Notes: generated by a model not told the origin, from the sequence alone. 37,656 nucleotides of DNA from an uncultured Rikenellaceae bacterium (GCA_904501625.1 CAJGBR010000010.1:1-37656); one strand, 5' to 3'. Positions 25,019-35,460 are shown, counted from the first letter of the stretch. Numbers and translations: made by a program.

Positions 25019-28000
25019 ATGAGAATTAAATTTATTATTTGGACTGCATTCGCTGCGATTTTCTGGCTGGGTGTTAATGCCCAAACAGGCGAAAATTCGC
25101 CGAAACAAAAACTCGTTAGAGGTCTTAATGCCTATGAATTAGGTCGTTATGCGATTGCTTATCAAGAGTTAACCTCTGCCCGTAATAACAGAAAGAATCT
25201 CGGTGAGGCTGATCGTGAAGTATTGGACTATTATTACTGCTTGACATCTTTTGAATTAGGCAAAAGTGATGCAGTTGAAAAAGTCGAAAATTTTAGAAAT
25301 GATTATCCAAAATCTGTATACCTGACATCTTTGGATTGGATATATGCTAATATCAAATTCAATCAAAAAGATTTCAACAAAGCTGTCGAATTATTCAGAG
25401 GAATAGATGTTAATAAACTTTCTAATGATGAACAACAAGAGTTCTATTTCAAGAAGGGTTATTCGTTGATTAATATCGATGGATTGGTAGATGTAGATTT
25501 CCGAACAGGCCGAATCATAGATGCTCCGCATATGATGGAGGCTGGAAATGATTTGAAAAAAGTTACAGTTAATAGTAAATTCTACTCATCATCGGTCTAC
25601 TATTTGGCTTATATCGATTACTTCCGCGGAGACTTGGATCAGGCTCAGGCTCGATTTACGCAACTGACAAACGATAAGGCTTACGGCTCGATTGTTCCGT
25701 TCTATTTGTAGCAAATCCGATTTCTGAAGGGCGAGTATCAAAATGTAATCAAAGATGGCCAAGCACTGAGAACTATTGCTAACAATAAGTGGAGAAAACA
25801 AATTTCACGTATTCTGGCTGAATCATATTTCAATACCGAAGATTATAAAAATGCACTTGTCGAAATTGAAAAATTTAAAAACGAAGGTGGTGAAATGACT
25901 TCGGATGAAATCTATATGAAAGGGTATTGCCACTTTGTCTGTTCAGAGTACATAGAGGCAGAACAATCTCTTCGTAAAGTTGCAAATCTCGAAAATGCAA
26001 TGGGACAAAATGCTGCATTCTATCTCGGAAGAACTTATATCGAACTCGATGATAAAAGGTGTGCTGCAATGGCATTCTCATTGGCAACGGCTGATTATGA
26101 TATGGCAATTAAAGAAGAGGCTCAGTTTAACTACGCTAAGTTGCAGTATGATCTTGACGGTTCGAGATTTAACTCTGCAATCGCTAGACTGAATAATTTT
26201 ATTAATCAATATCCAAACTCGAAGTATGTAGGTGAGGCTAGAGAATTATTGTTGTCAGCATATTTTAATTCAAAAAATTATCAGGCAGCACTTGATGCAA
26301 TCCAATACATCAAAAATCCGGATAACAATGAAAAGAGTGCTCTTCAGAAAATTTCCTATTTCAGAGGTCTTGAACACTACGAAAATGGAGACTACAAAAA
26401 TGCCCTGAAAAATATTGAAACATCACTCGCAAACCCATTCAATGCAAAATATACGGCACTGGGTAAATTCTGGAAAGCTGAAATATTAGTTAAACTTGGC
26501 CGTCAGTCAGAAGCAGCTCCGTTCTACAAGGAGTATATTGCACTGGCCTCTAAACGTGATACCGAGTTCGCATATGCCTATTATGGTTTGGGCTACTGCC
26601 GATTCAATGAACGGAGTTGGAATGAGGCTCAACAAAATTTCGAAAAACTATTATCACTCAATACCGATAATAATCTGAAAGCTGATGCTTGTAACAGATT
26701 GGGTGATATCGAATTCGCACGCCGTGCTTACTGGAAAGCAATTGAAAATTATAATAAAGCATCTCAGTTCGGAGGAGCAGCTGCAGATTACGCATCATAC
26801 CAACGTGCAATTATGTATGGTCTGGTTGATCGTCAGCAGAAAAAAGAGTCTGAATTGAAAGGAATTATTACTGTAGGTACTTCTGAGTATGTCGACGACG
26901 CAATATACCAACTTGGAAATCTGTATGTTAAACAAGAACAATTCTCAAAAGGTGCCGAACAACTGAAAAAACTTGTCGACAAATATCCAAACTCACCATA
27001 TCTAGTTCAGGCATTGGGCGAATTGGGACTCGTTTACCAAAATATGGGAAATGAAAATGAGGCTCTGAAATATTATAAAATGGTGACTCAACGATTCCCG
27101 ACATCAACACAGGCTCGAGATGCATTGCTTGGTATCAGAAACATCTATGTAGATAGAAATGATGTTGATTCGTATGTGGATTTCGCAGAACAAAGTGGTA
27201 TCGAAATCAAAGTTTCTGTGAGTGAAAAAGATTCACTCTCATATACTGCTGCCGAAAAGACCTATCTTTCGGGCAATATGTCTAAAGCTGTGGAATATTT
27301 GCAAAAATATGTAGATAGTTATCCTCAAGGTGGTTTCTTGTCATCGGCAAGATATTTCCTGGCAGATGCCCACTTTAGACTCGAAAACCATCAGGCTGCT
27401 CTCGAAGAGTATGAACGTTTGTGTCAAATGCCGATAAACTCATTCACAGAAAGAGCACTGCAACGGGCCGGTGAACTTAATGTAAAATTCGAAAAATGGG
27501 ATGCAGCACTGGTCTCTTATGAAAGATTGAGCAATATCTCAAGCGATGCTCAAGTTGTTGACAATGCTCTGTGTCAGAGTCTAACCTGTGCATCAAAAAT
27601 CGGAGATAATCAGCAGATTCTCAGAATCTCAGACAAAGTTATGAAATCGGCATTTGCAGCAAACGGCACCCGACTGAAAGCTAAATTTGCAAAGGCAAAA
27701 GTACTCGATGCAATGGGTAACGTTGATGAGGCTCTGGAATACTATAAAGAGGTTGCCCAAAATCTTAAAACTAGAAACGGGGCAGAATCAAAATACCGAA
27801 TCATCAGAATATTGTTCAATAAAGATATGCTCAAAGAGGCTGAAGCAGAGGTGTTTGACTTCTCAGATAAGGGATCACCATATCAATATTGGACAGCAAA
27901 AGCATTCATTATTCTCGGTGATATATATATCAAACAGGGTGACTTGTTCCAGGCAAAGGCGACGCTGCAAAGTATCGTCGATGGATATATGGATAAGAAT

Positions 28001-28048
28001 GATGGTGTTGTGGACGAAGCTCTTAAAAAAATTAATGAACTGAAATAA
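25019..28048 (+). pseudogene. Large periplasmic TPR protein interrupted by one in-frame TAG
   Basis: The frame from 25019 reads a signal peptide (MRIKFIIWTAFAAIFWLGVN, cut before AQTGE) and TPR helices for 230 residues, then TAG at 25709-25711. The same frame continues without any other stop or shift for 61 codons with TPR-like sequence and then 717 more from the first later ATG (25895) to the stop at 28046-28048. Intact it would be about 1009 residues of TPR arrays. No ATG, GTG or TTG lies in frame between 25712 and 25894, so the downstream part would lack the signal peptide if restarted. Likely a recent nonsense change (for example from CAG or TAC), a sequencing error, or read-through. The next gene is an outer-membrane barrel nine bases on, so a role in outer-membrane assembly or a surface complex is plausible. 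Confidence 0.8.
25709..25711 (+). other. In-frame amber codon inside the TPR gene
   Basis: The context is TTG TAG CAA ATC. Flanking codons on both sides encode continuous TPR-type sequence in the same frame (IVPFYL / QIRFLKGEYQNV). TAG is a genuine stop elsewhere in the window (pepD, murI and ftsK end with it), so genome-wide TAG reassignment is not indicated. Confidence 0.9.
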
Positions 28049-28056
28049 CAATTTAA

Positions 28057-29733
28057 ATGAAAAAGATATTTATATTGGCAGGATTGGTTGTGATGTGTAC
28101 AACTGTCAGTGCTCAAACCAATAAAAAAAATAACCTCAATCGAGAACTTGAAGTTACTCGTGAGTATGAACCAAATGTCAAAGGTGCAACTAAAATTGAT
28201 GTAAAACCTAATATGGTTGATACTGTGAAGTTGCGTCCCGAGTTTAACTATAACATCACAACAGAACACGCATACAATCGTAACCGATTGTCAATAAAGC
28301 CAATCGGTGTTGCAGATGTGAATATTGTGACAACTCGTCGACAACTCGAAAAATTAAACGCAGAAGCAGGCTTTGCAGTTCCGTTCAAAACAATGGCTGA
28401 TATCAATTATTCGCTTTATGATGCATCGACCTCTCAGGTGAATGTCAATCTTAAACACGATGGACTTTGGACCAAAATCGAAAACGATGCCAATATAAAA
28501 ACTCCTGCAACACAGACACGTAATAACATTTCGTTATTCGCAAATAAAAATTGGGACAAGGCTAATGTAAGTGGTTCTGTGTATGGACTTTGGGATAAAT
28601 ATACCAGATATGGTTACTATAATTTCGGACAAGCGATTCCAGAAAGTTTTGACTCAAGAAAAAGTGCACTTGCACAACGTTTTACTGGTGGTGGTCTTGA
28701 ATTTGCATTGAATGGTTTTGGCAAATTGTTGAATACAAGTTTACTCATTGAGACAGCCTATGTTACAGATAAATATGACGGAGGTCGTGCAGATTTGAAC
28801 GCCGAACTCGGTGTCGGTCGAAATTTCAAAAACGGAAATAATCTGAATGTAGTTTTGGCTGCTCTGATGGCTAAAGGCAAAAATCAGAACCGAACAGACA
28901 TATCATCTTACTCTGTCAAACCTATGTATACAATGAATGTAAATGGGATGTCATTGGGACTTGGTTTTGATGCAGCAATAACTAAATCTGGATACTTAAA
29001 ATCAGAATCGAAGGTTTGTTTCTTCCCTAAATTTAATCTGGAAATAAATCTCAAAAACTCAGCTCTGTTCTTTGTAAATCTTGATGGAGGTATATACATC
29101 GATCCCTATATGGCTAATCCGTATATGATTTCAAGTGTAGAGACTCCGATGTCTAAAAATTACGAACTGAAGGCTGGTATAGTAGGTAATATCGGACAAT
29201 TAAAATATACTATTGGTGCAGGATATGACATTATGAATGACGCTCCGATGTATGTCAATGTTTATAATGCTAAGTTCTTGGGTAATGTGTTCGATTATCA
29301 AACTGATGACATAAATATCATAAAGGCATTTGTCAATCTTAATGCAAAAGTATCTGATCGTGTAGCATTGATGGCTGGTGTTTTGTTCCGTTCAGCCGAT
29401 AGCGATAAATTCGCAGATGCATTGTATGTGCCTATGATCGAAAGTTCTATTGCTGTGAAATATAGCTCAGAAAAGTTCAATACTCAGGTTAAGTGCGATT
29501 TTGTGGGAGAACAATATTTCTGTGACCAAATTGCGACATCTCCTGAGATTCTAAACCAAATAGTCAAAGCAGATGGTTATGCAGATTTGAAATTCGAATG
29601 TAATTACAAATTCAACAAACAGATAACTTTCGGAGTAATGGTAGATAATATCCTGAACTCGAATATCTATAAGTTTAATCACTATCGTCAACTTGGTACG
29701 AGTGTGATGGCTAAAGTAAATTTGAAATTCTAA
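28057..29733 (+). CDS. Outer-membrane beta-barrel protein (TonB-receptor-like barrel without plug)
   Basis: This 558-residue protein has a signal peptide (MKKIFILAGLVVMCTTVSAQ, about 1-20). A short periplasmic N-terminal segment contains NRELEVTREYEPNVKGATKI (29-48), a region that recurs in Bacteroidota barrels next to large TPR proteins. From about residue 75 to the end the sequence alternates polar and hydrophobic residues in strand-length blocks, and it finishes with a C-terminal beta-signal-like strand ending in Phe (SVMAKVNLKF). No plug domain or TonB box is recognised, and 558 residues is too short for a full receptor. It starts nine bases after the TPR gene, so they form one operon. 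Substrate is unknown. Confidence 0.78.
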   Translation: MKKIFILAGLVVMCTTVSAQTNKKNNLNRELEVTREYEPNVKGATKIDVKPNMVDTVKLRPEFNYNITTEHAYNRNRLSIKPIGVADVNIVTTRRQLEKLNAEAGFAVPFKTMADINYSLYDASTSQVNVNLKHDGLWTKIENDANIKTPATQTRNNISLFANKNWDKANVSGSVYGLWDKYTRYGYYNFGQAIPESFDSRKSALAQRFTGGGLEFALNGFGKLLNTSLLIETAYVTDKYDGGRADLNAELGVGRNFKNGNNLNVVLAALMAKGKNQNRTDISSYSVKPMYTMNVNGMSLGLGFDAAITKSGYLKSESKVCFFPKFNLEINLKNSALFFVNLDGGIYIDPYMANPYMISSVETPMSKNYELKAGIVGNIGQLKYTIGAGYDIMNDAPMYVNVYNAKFLGNVFDYQTDDINIIKAFVNLNAKVSDRVALMAGVLFRSADSDKFADALYVPMIESSIAVKYSSEKFNTQVKCDFVGEQYFCDQIATSPEILNQIVKADGYADLKFECNYKFNKQITFGVMVDNILNSNIYKFNHYRQLGTSVMAKVNLKF

Positions 29734-29759
29734 CGTAACAAAGAATAAATTATCATAAT

Positions 29760-32219
29760 ATGAAAATTTCGTATAATTGGCTGAAGGAGTACGTTAATAC
29801 AACGATGACTGCTCGCGAAATGGCAGACTGCCTGACTGCCATTGGTCTTGAAGTCGAAGGCCTAGAAAAAATCGAAGCTATCAAAGGTGGCCTCGAAGGA
29901 GTATGTATCGGTGAAGTGTTGACTTGTGAAAAACATCCTGATGCAGATAAATTGCATTTGACAACAGTTAACGTCGGTGCTGCGGAACCATTGCAGATTG
30001 TTTGCGGAGCTCCGAATGTTGCAGCCGGAGAAAAGGTCGTTGTCGCTACAATTGGTGCACAGTTGTATCCAACAGGAGAAACTGAACCATTTAAAATTAA
30101 AAAAAGTAAAATACGTGGCGTAGAATCTTTCGGTATGTTGTGTGCCGAAGATGAAATCGGAATCGGTGCGGATCACGATGGTATTATGTTACTCGACAAG
30201 AGTGCTGTACCTGGAACACCAGCTCGTGAATACTTTAAAATAGAAGATGATTACGTTTTGGAAATAGGTTTGACTCCGAACCGTATTGATGCAGCATCTC
30301 ACATAGGCGTGGCTCGAGATCTGGTCGCTTACCTGAAAAGTATCGGTCAAGAGGTAAAGGTCGAACTGCCATCTGTTGAGAATTTTGCAGTAGATAAGAT
30401 TAACAATCCTATAGAAGTCGTTGTTGAAAATCAAGATTCGGCTCCGAGATATATGGGTCTGACAATCAGAAATGTTGAAGTTAAACCTTCGCCTGAATGG
30501 TTGCAAACCAAATTACGTGCTTTGGGAATGAATCCTCACAACAACGTCGTCGATATCACGAACTTTATTCTTCACGAATTAGGACAACCTCTGCACGCAT
30601 TCGATGCTGATAAAATTTCCAAAAATAAAGTGGTTGTGAGAAATTGTCCTCAGGATACGACATTTGTAACTCTTGATGGTGTAGAACGTAAACTTGACCA
30701 ACGAGATTTGATGATTTGTGATGCCGAAAAGCCAATGTGTATCGCAGGAGTATTTGGTGGTATTGATAGTGGAGTTACTCTCGAGACTAAGAATGTATTC
30801 CTCGAAAGTGCATATTTTAATCCGGTATCAATCCGCAAAACAGCCAAACGTCACGGACTTTCAACTGATGCATCATTCAGATATGAACGTGGTACAGATC
30901 CGCTGATGCCACCCTATGCATTAAAACGTGCAGCATTGTTAATCAAAGAATTAACAGGCGGTGAAATATCTTCAGAAATTACAGATATCTATGCAGAATT
31001 AGCAAAACCATTTGTTGTTGAATTAAGTTTTAAAAACGTTGACAGACTCATCGGAAAACAACTCGGTAAAGAGACAATTATCCGAATAGTGACTGCTCTT
31101 GAAATGGAAATTACAAACTCAACAGACGAAGGTCTTACTCTGGCAGTACCGCCATATCGCGTAGATGTACAACGAGAAGCAGATGTGATTGAAGATATTC
31201 TCAGAATATATGGCTATAATAATGTAGAGATCCCGATGCAGGTTAATTCGACATTGACATATTCACAAAATCAGCTGAATGACAGAATATTCAATATCGC
31301 AGCAGATATGCTGACTGCAAACGGATTCCACGAAATTATGAGCAACTCTCTGACTAAGAGTGGTTACTATGAAGGACTGACATCTTATCCGGCAGAAAAT
31401 TGTGTTAAGATTATGAATCCGTTGAGTTCAGATCTTAATGTAATGCGTCAAACCCTATTGTTCAATGCCCTGGAAGCTGCTGCCCTTAACATCAATCATA
31501 AACGTAGCGATCTGAAACTCTATGAATTCGGCAATTGTTACTTCTATGACAATGCAAAAAAAGAAGAGGGTGGGTTGGCTCCGTATTCTGAGACATACAC
31601 TCTCGGAATTCTTGTTAGCGGACAAACTAACGAAGCATCGTGGAATATCAAAACTGCACAGTCAGACTTCTATACATTAAAAGTATATGCCGAAAAATTA
31701 CTTGCTCGATTTGGTGTAAATATCAACAATGCTCAAATCGACCCTCTTGAAAGTGATCTATATCGTGAAGCTGTAAGATTTACATTCAATAATAAAAAAT
31801 TGTTCGATATAGGTATCGTTGCAAAGAAAATACGAAATATCTTCGATATCAAACAAGAGGTCTATTTCTTGGAAATGGATTTCGATCGATTGATAAAACT
31901 TGCTTCGAATGTGAAAATCGGAGCAAAAGAGTTGTCGAAATATCCTGAGGTACGTCGAGATTTGGCTCTGTTGGTTGATAAGAGTGTAACGTTCCGCCAG
32001 CTGAGAGATTTGGCATTCAAGACCGAACGTAAATTGCTCAAAAAGGTAGGTTTGTTTGATGTCTACGAAGGAGACAAGTTGCCTGAAGGTAAAAAGTCTT
32101 ATGCACTGAATTTCGTGCTTGAAGATACAACAAAAACAATGACCGATACAATCATCGAAAAGGTGATGTCTTCGTTGATTGCACAATTCGAAGCTCAATT
32201 AGGTGCTAAAATCAGATAA
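29760..32219 (+). CDS. pheT: Phenylalanine--tRNA ligase beta subunit
   Basis: This 819-residue subunit of the alpha2-beta2 enzyme has domains in the usual order. These are an N-terminal MKISYNWLKEYV, the EMAP-like tRNA-binding domain (about 40-155, with GVCIGEVLTCEKHPDADKLH and IVCGAPNV), the B3/B4 editing region (about 215-395, with NPHNNVVDITNFILHELGQPLHAFD-type sequence), B5 (about 400-480), the catalytic-like core, and the C-terminal ferredoxin-like anticodon domain (about 725-819, SKYPEVRRDLALLVD). The alpha subunit gene is not in the window. The gene begins 26 bases after the barrel gene and is followed by guaA after 16 bases. Confidence 0.96.
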   Translation: MKISYNWLKEYVNTTMTAREMADCLTAIGLEVEGLEKIEAIKGGLEGVCIGEVLTCEKHPDADKLHLTTVNVGAAEPLQIVCGAPNVAAGEKVVVATIGAQLYPTGETEPFKIKKSKIRGVESFGMLCAEDEIGIGADHDGIMLLDKSAVPGTPAREYFKIEDDYVLEIGLTPNRIDAASHIGVARDLVAYLKSIGQEVKVELPSVENFAVDKINNPIEVVVENQDSAPRYMGLTIRNVEVKPSPEWLQTKLRALGMNPHNNVVDITNFILHELGQPLHAFDADKISKNKVVVRNCPQDTTFVTLDGVERKLDQRDLMICDAEKPMCIAGVFGGIDSGVTLETKNVFLESAYFNPVSIRKTAKRHGLSTDASFRYERGTDPLMPPYALKRAALLIKELTGGEISSEITDIYAELAKPFVVELSFKNVDRLIGKQLGKETIIRIVTALEMEITNSTDEGLTLAVPPYRVDVQREADVIEDILRIYGYNNVEIPMQVNSTLTYSQNQLNDRIFNIAADMLTANGFHEIMSNSLTKSGYYEGLTSYPAENCVKIMNPLSSDLNVMRQTLLFNALEAAALNINHKRSDLKLYEFGNCYFYDNAKKEEGGLAPYSETYTLGILVSGQTNEASWNIKTAQSDFYTLKVYAEKLLARFGVNINNAQIDPLESDLYREAVRFTFNNKKLFDIGIVAKKIRNIFDIKQEVYFLEMDFDRLIKLASNVKIGAKELSKYPEVRRDLALLVDKSVTFRQLRDLAFKTERKLLKKVGLFDVYEGDKLPEGKKSYALNFVLEDTTKTMTDTIIEKVMSSLIAQFEAQLGAKIR

Positions 32220-32235
32220 TATTTAAACTATAGAT

Positions 32236-33765
32236 ATGCAGGAAAAAATTTTAATTCTTGATTTCGGATCACAATACACTCAACTCATTGCTCGCCGAAT
32301 CCGCGAGATGAATGTGTATTGCGAAATCCACCCATTTAACAAAGTGCCTGAATTGGACTCTACTATCAAAGGTGTAATCCTTTCTGGTAGTCCATTCTCA
32401 GTACGTGATGAAAGAGCGCCCAAAATCGACTTGAGTCAGATTAAAGGCAAGTTGCCACTGCTCGGAGTATGCTACGGAGCTCAATATCTCGCTCATTTCT
32501 TCGGGGGTGAGGTCGGTGCTTCAAAATCTCGTGAGTATGGTCGTGCAATGTTGACAAAAGTCGATCCTCAGAACGATTTACTCAAAGATGTGGCAATGGA
32601 ATCTCAAGTGTGGATGTCTCACGCAGATACAATTATTGCGTTGCCAGAAAATTACAAGGTTATTGCAAGTACAGCCGACGTGCGTAATGCAGCTTATCAA
32701 GTTGAAGGTGAACAAACTTGGGGTATTCAATTCCACCCTGAGGTATATCACTCAATCGATGGAGGTAAATTGCTGAAAGCATTTGTCGTTGATATTTGTG
32801 AGTGTAAACAAGATTGGACTCCGGCATCGTTCGTACAATCAATGGTTGCTCAACTCAAAGAACAAATCGGCAATGAACGTGTAATTCTGGGTCTGTCAGG
32901 TGGGGTCGATTCATCTGTTGCTGCAGAACTCTTGCACAGAGCTATTGGAGATCAATTGACTTGTATCTTCGTTGATACCGGACTGTTGAGAAAAAATGAG
33001 TTGGAAGATGTTATGAAATCTTACAACTCAATGGGATTGAATGTAATTGCAGTTCAGGCAGGAGATAAGTTCCTTGGAGACCTTAAGGGTGTAACTGATC
33101 CTGAACAAAAACGTAAAATCGTAGGTCGAGACTTCGTAGAAGTTTTTGATGCCGAGGCAAATAAAATTACTGATGCAAAATGGTTGGCTCAAGGTACAAT
33201 CTATCCTGACGTAATTGAATCAGCATCGGTAAACGGTCCTGCAATGGTAATTAAATCTCACCATAACGTGGGAGGATTGCCCAAAGATATGAAACTCAAA
33301 GTCGTAGAACCACTGAGATTGTTGTTCAAAGACGAAGTACGCCGAATTGGCCGAGAACTCAATGTTCCTGCAGATATTCTGAATCGTCACCCGTTCCCGG
33401 GTCCAGGACTTGCAATCCGTGTGTTAGGAGAAATCACACCTGAAAGATTGCAGATTCTGAAAGAGGCTGACAAGATTTATATTGATGGTCTGAAAGAGGC
33501 AGGTCTCTATGAAAAAGTTTGGCAAGCAGGAGCTATATTATTGCCCATCAAATCAGTTGGTGTGATGGGTGATGAACGCACTTATGAAAGTTGTCTGGCA
33601 CTTAGAGCTGTAATGTCAACGGATGGTATGACTGCCGATTGGGTTCATTTGCCATATGATTTTCTTGCCAATATTTCTAACGCAATCATTAACCGCGTGA
33701 AAGGTATTAATCGCGTAGTTTATGATATCAGTTCAAAACCACCAGCAACTATTGAGTGGGAGTAA
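32236..33765 (+). CDS. guaA: GMP synthase (glutamine-hydrolysing)
   Basis: This 509-residue enzyme aminates XMP to GMP, the last step of guanine nucleotide synthesis. The N-terminal class I glutaminase has nucleophile C79 in GVCYGAQY and H167/E169 in QFHPEVYHS. The ATP-pyrophosphatase domain has the PP-loop LGLSGGVDSSVAA (S221-S227). The C-terminal dimerisation domain includes HPFPGPGLAIRVLGE and ends DISSKPPATIEWE, which is the family's conserved end. Everything expected is present and length is normal. It closes the operon with a strong terminator and pairs logically with purL, though it is not linked to it. Confidence 0.97.
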   Translation: MQEKILILDFGSQYTQLIARRIREMNVYCEIHPFNKVPELDSTIKGVILSGSPFSVRDERAPKIDLSQIKGKLPLLGVCYGAQYLAHFFGGEVGASKSREYGRAMLTKVDPQNDLLKDVAMESQVWMSHADTIIALPENYKVIASTADVRNAAYQVEGEQTWGIQFHPEVYHSIDGGKLLKAFVVDICECKQDWTPASFVQSMVAQLKEQIGNERVILGLSGGVDSSVAAELLHRAIGDQLTCIFVDTGLLRKNELEDVMKSYNSMGLNVIAVQAGDKFLGDLKGVTDPEQKRKIVGRDFVEVFDAEANKITDAKWLAQGTIYPDVIESASVNGPAMVIKSHHNVGGLPKDMKLKVVEPLRLLFKDEVRRIGRELNVPADILNRHPFPGPGLAIRVLGEITPERLQILKEADKIYIDGLKEAGLYEKVWQAGAILLPIKSVGVMGDERTYESCLALRAVMSTDGMTADWVHLPYDFLANISNAIINRVKGINRVVYDISSKPPATIEWE

Positions 33766-33772
33766 TTACAAG

Positions 33773-33808
33773 AAAAAAGTCTCGTTCACATCGAACGAGA
33801 CTTTTTTT
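33773..33808. terminator. Bidirectional terminator between guaA and the NfeD gene
   Basis: AAAAAAGTCTCGTTC (33773-33787) pairs perfectly with GAACGAGACTTTTTT (33793-33807) around a 5-base loop. A and T runs on both sides suit the convergent genes. Confidence 0.9.
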
Positions 33809-33811
33809 GTT

Positions 33812-35209
33812 TTAAAGCACATCACAATATAGTGTACTATTTTCGATATTAACAATTTTGACTCGCTGCCCCTTATCTATCATTCTGCCTGTTTGGGATA
33901 TCGCATCATAGTAATGACCTTCTATCTGAACCTTACCAGATGGTCGTAATGAACTGACAACTACACACTCTTGACCTATCAATGATTTATCCATATTCGA
34001 TGCGACAAATCCATTTTCGGTATCTAACTCCGAAGTGAGAACAATTGTGCGTTTTAATTTTGATTCTCCAACAAGCATTCGTCCTGCCAACCAGACCGAA
34101 GATATTATCCCAACTGTGACAGTTGCTATTACCAAAAATAACGGTGATAAAAATGAGGATATGCTGACTTGATTCTCAGGAATATATTTAAACAAATCGT
34201 TGTCAATCATTGCAAAAGACAAACCTATGATGATTGCAATTATACCCGAAATTCCCGCAATACCAAATCCCGGAATTACAAAAATCTCCAGCAATATCAA
34301 TACAACTCCTAATATAAAAACTAAAATTTCCCACGTCTGTAATGCTTTCTCAAACCATAATGGTGAAAAATAAAGAAAGGCTGCACAAAGAGCAATTACT
34401 AATGGAAATCCGATTCCTGGAGTCTGAAATTCAAAATAAATTCCACCAATCATCAACAGTATCAATACACTTTGTAACATAGGATTCGTTAAAAATCCCA
34501 TTATTGAATCTATCGTTGTTGGCTTGTATTCATAAACCTCAGCCTGTTCGGAGGTATACATCTTTACAACTTCATCAATCGATGATGCCTGACCTTCACA
34601 AAATCCAATTTCAATAGCTTCGGCTGTTGTCAATGATAATACCTTACTCGTATCGCCGATTGGATCGACCATTGATTCTGCAATTTTCGGATCTCTATGC
34701 CATCTCCAAATTGTATCCTCACCCTCAATTCGGTCGATTAACTTACCGTGTGCTTCAGCCGTTGAACGCATCATCGCCCGCATAAAACTTTGATACTTAT
34801 CAGGCATCTTCGAACCATCGTTGCCATTGACTACCGTAGCAGCTCCAAAAGTGGCACCACGCTGCATATATATCGAATCTGCAGCAAGTGAGATCAATGC
34901 TCCTGCACTGACAGCCTGATTGTTGATAAATATAACAACGGGAATATCACACTCTAATATGGCTGTGCGAATAGAATCTGCCACCTCGACAATACCTCCA
35001 TAGGTATTCATATCTATAATAATAAGATCTGATTTGCGATTTCGTGCATCATTCAGACAATTTTGTGTCAATCGCCACGTCGAGGGCATTATATTTTCTC
35101 TAATCGGAATTACATACACCGATTTTTTCAAAGTTGTTGAATCCGTCTTGGAATAACCAGACGAACTCAATACCAATACCATCAAGAGTGTCAGTAGCAA
35201 TCGTTTCAT
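33812..35209 (-). CDS. NfeD family membrane serine protease (ClpP-like domain plus OB domain)
   Basis: This 465-residue protein starts at the ATG at 35207-35209, which gives a normal signal peptide (MKRLLLTLLMVLVLSSSGYS); longer frames overlap the upstream gene. A ClpP-class domain (about 30-220) holds IIIDMNTYGGIV and the nucleophile S101 in AVSAGALISLAAD; a Lys at 134 or 138 could be the general base. Five or so membrane helices (about 245-385) and a C-terminal NfeD OB-fold (about 395-465) follow. This is the long NfeD1b-type protein, involved in membrane protein quality control and often paired with a stomatin/flotillin gene. No such partner is beside it; instead a small membrane protein precedes it. 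Confidence 0.87.
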   Translation of the reverse strand: MKRLLLTLLMVLVLSSSGYSKTDSTTLKKSVYVIPIRENIMPSTWRLTQNCLNDARNRKSDLIIIDMNTYGGIVEVADSIRTAILECDIPVVIFINNQAVSAGALISLAADSIYMQRGATFGAATVVNGNDGSKMPDKYQSFMRAMMRSTAEAHGKLIDRIEGEDTIWRWHRDPKIAESMVDPIGDTSKVLSLTTAEAIEIGFCEGQASSIDEVVKMYTSEQAEVYEYKPTTIDSIMGFLTNPMLQSVLILLMIGGIYFEFQTPGIGFPLVIALCAAFLYFSPLWFEKALQTWEILVFILGVVLILLEIFVIPGFGIAGISGIIAIIIGLSFAMIDNDLFKYIPENQVSISSFLSPLFLVIATVTVGIISSVWLAGRMLVGESKLKRTIVLTSELDTENGFVASNMDKSLIGQECVVVSSLRPSGKVQIEGHYYDAISQTGRMIDKGQRVKIVNIENSTLYCDVL

Positions 35210-35225
35210 AATTGATGACTTATTA

Positions 35226-35432
35226 CTACTTTCCGTTACAATCTTTACAACCTCTTGCATCAAGAATCTCTTGTTCTCGTGCACAACGGATTCCACGTTT
35301 ACGCATCTCTCGATTGGTTTCAATCTCACTCTCTAAATTATGACCTTTTATCATTAATGTTAAAGAGAGTCCGACCACAAAAAAAGCGACAGCTCCGACT
35401 CCGACTAAAAACGTTATTAACCAGGTACTCAT
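35226..35432 (-). CDS. Small membrane protein with C-terminal Cys motif (hypothetical)
   Basis: This 68-residue protein has one N-terminal membrane helix (about 5-28, LITFLVGVGAVAFFVVGLSL), a charged amphipathic stretch (about 31-50) and a C-terminal Cys-containing tail: C50 in RGIRCARE and C62/C65 in GCKDCNGK. It starts 29 bases after a good -7 box and ends 16 bases before the NfeD gene, so the two are probably one transcript. Family not recognised. It resembles the small NqrM/membrane proteins of Bacteroidota only in general layout; the Cys spacing differs. Role unknown, possibly metal binding or a disulphide in the cytoplasmic or periplasmic tail. Confidence 0.7.
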   Translation of the reverse strand: MSTWLITFLVGVGAVAFFVVGLSLTLMIKGHNLESEIETNREMRKRGIRCAREQEILDARGCKDCNGK

Positions 35433-35460
35433 AACCGAATATTAAAATAATACAGACACA

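Noticed and set aside
25019..28048. Genome-wide TAG reassignment as the explanation for the internal amber codon
   Set aside because: pepD, murI and ftsK end with TAG at the expected family C termini, so TAG acts as a stop here.
35226..35432. NqrM (Na+-NQR maturation factor)
   Set aside because: Size and the N-terminal helix fit, but the Cys pattern differs and no nqr genes are in the window.
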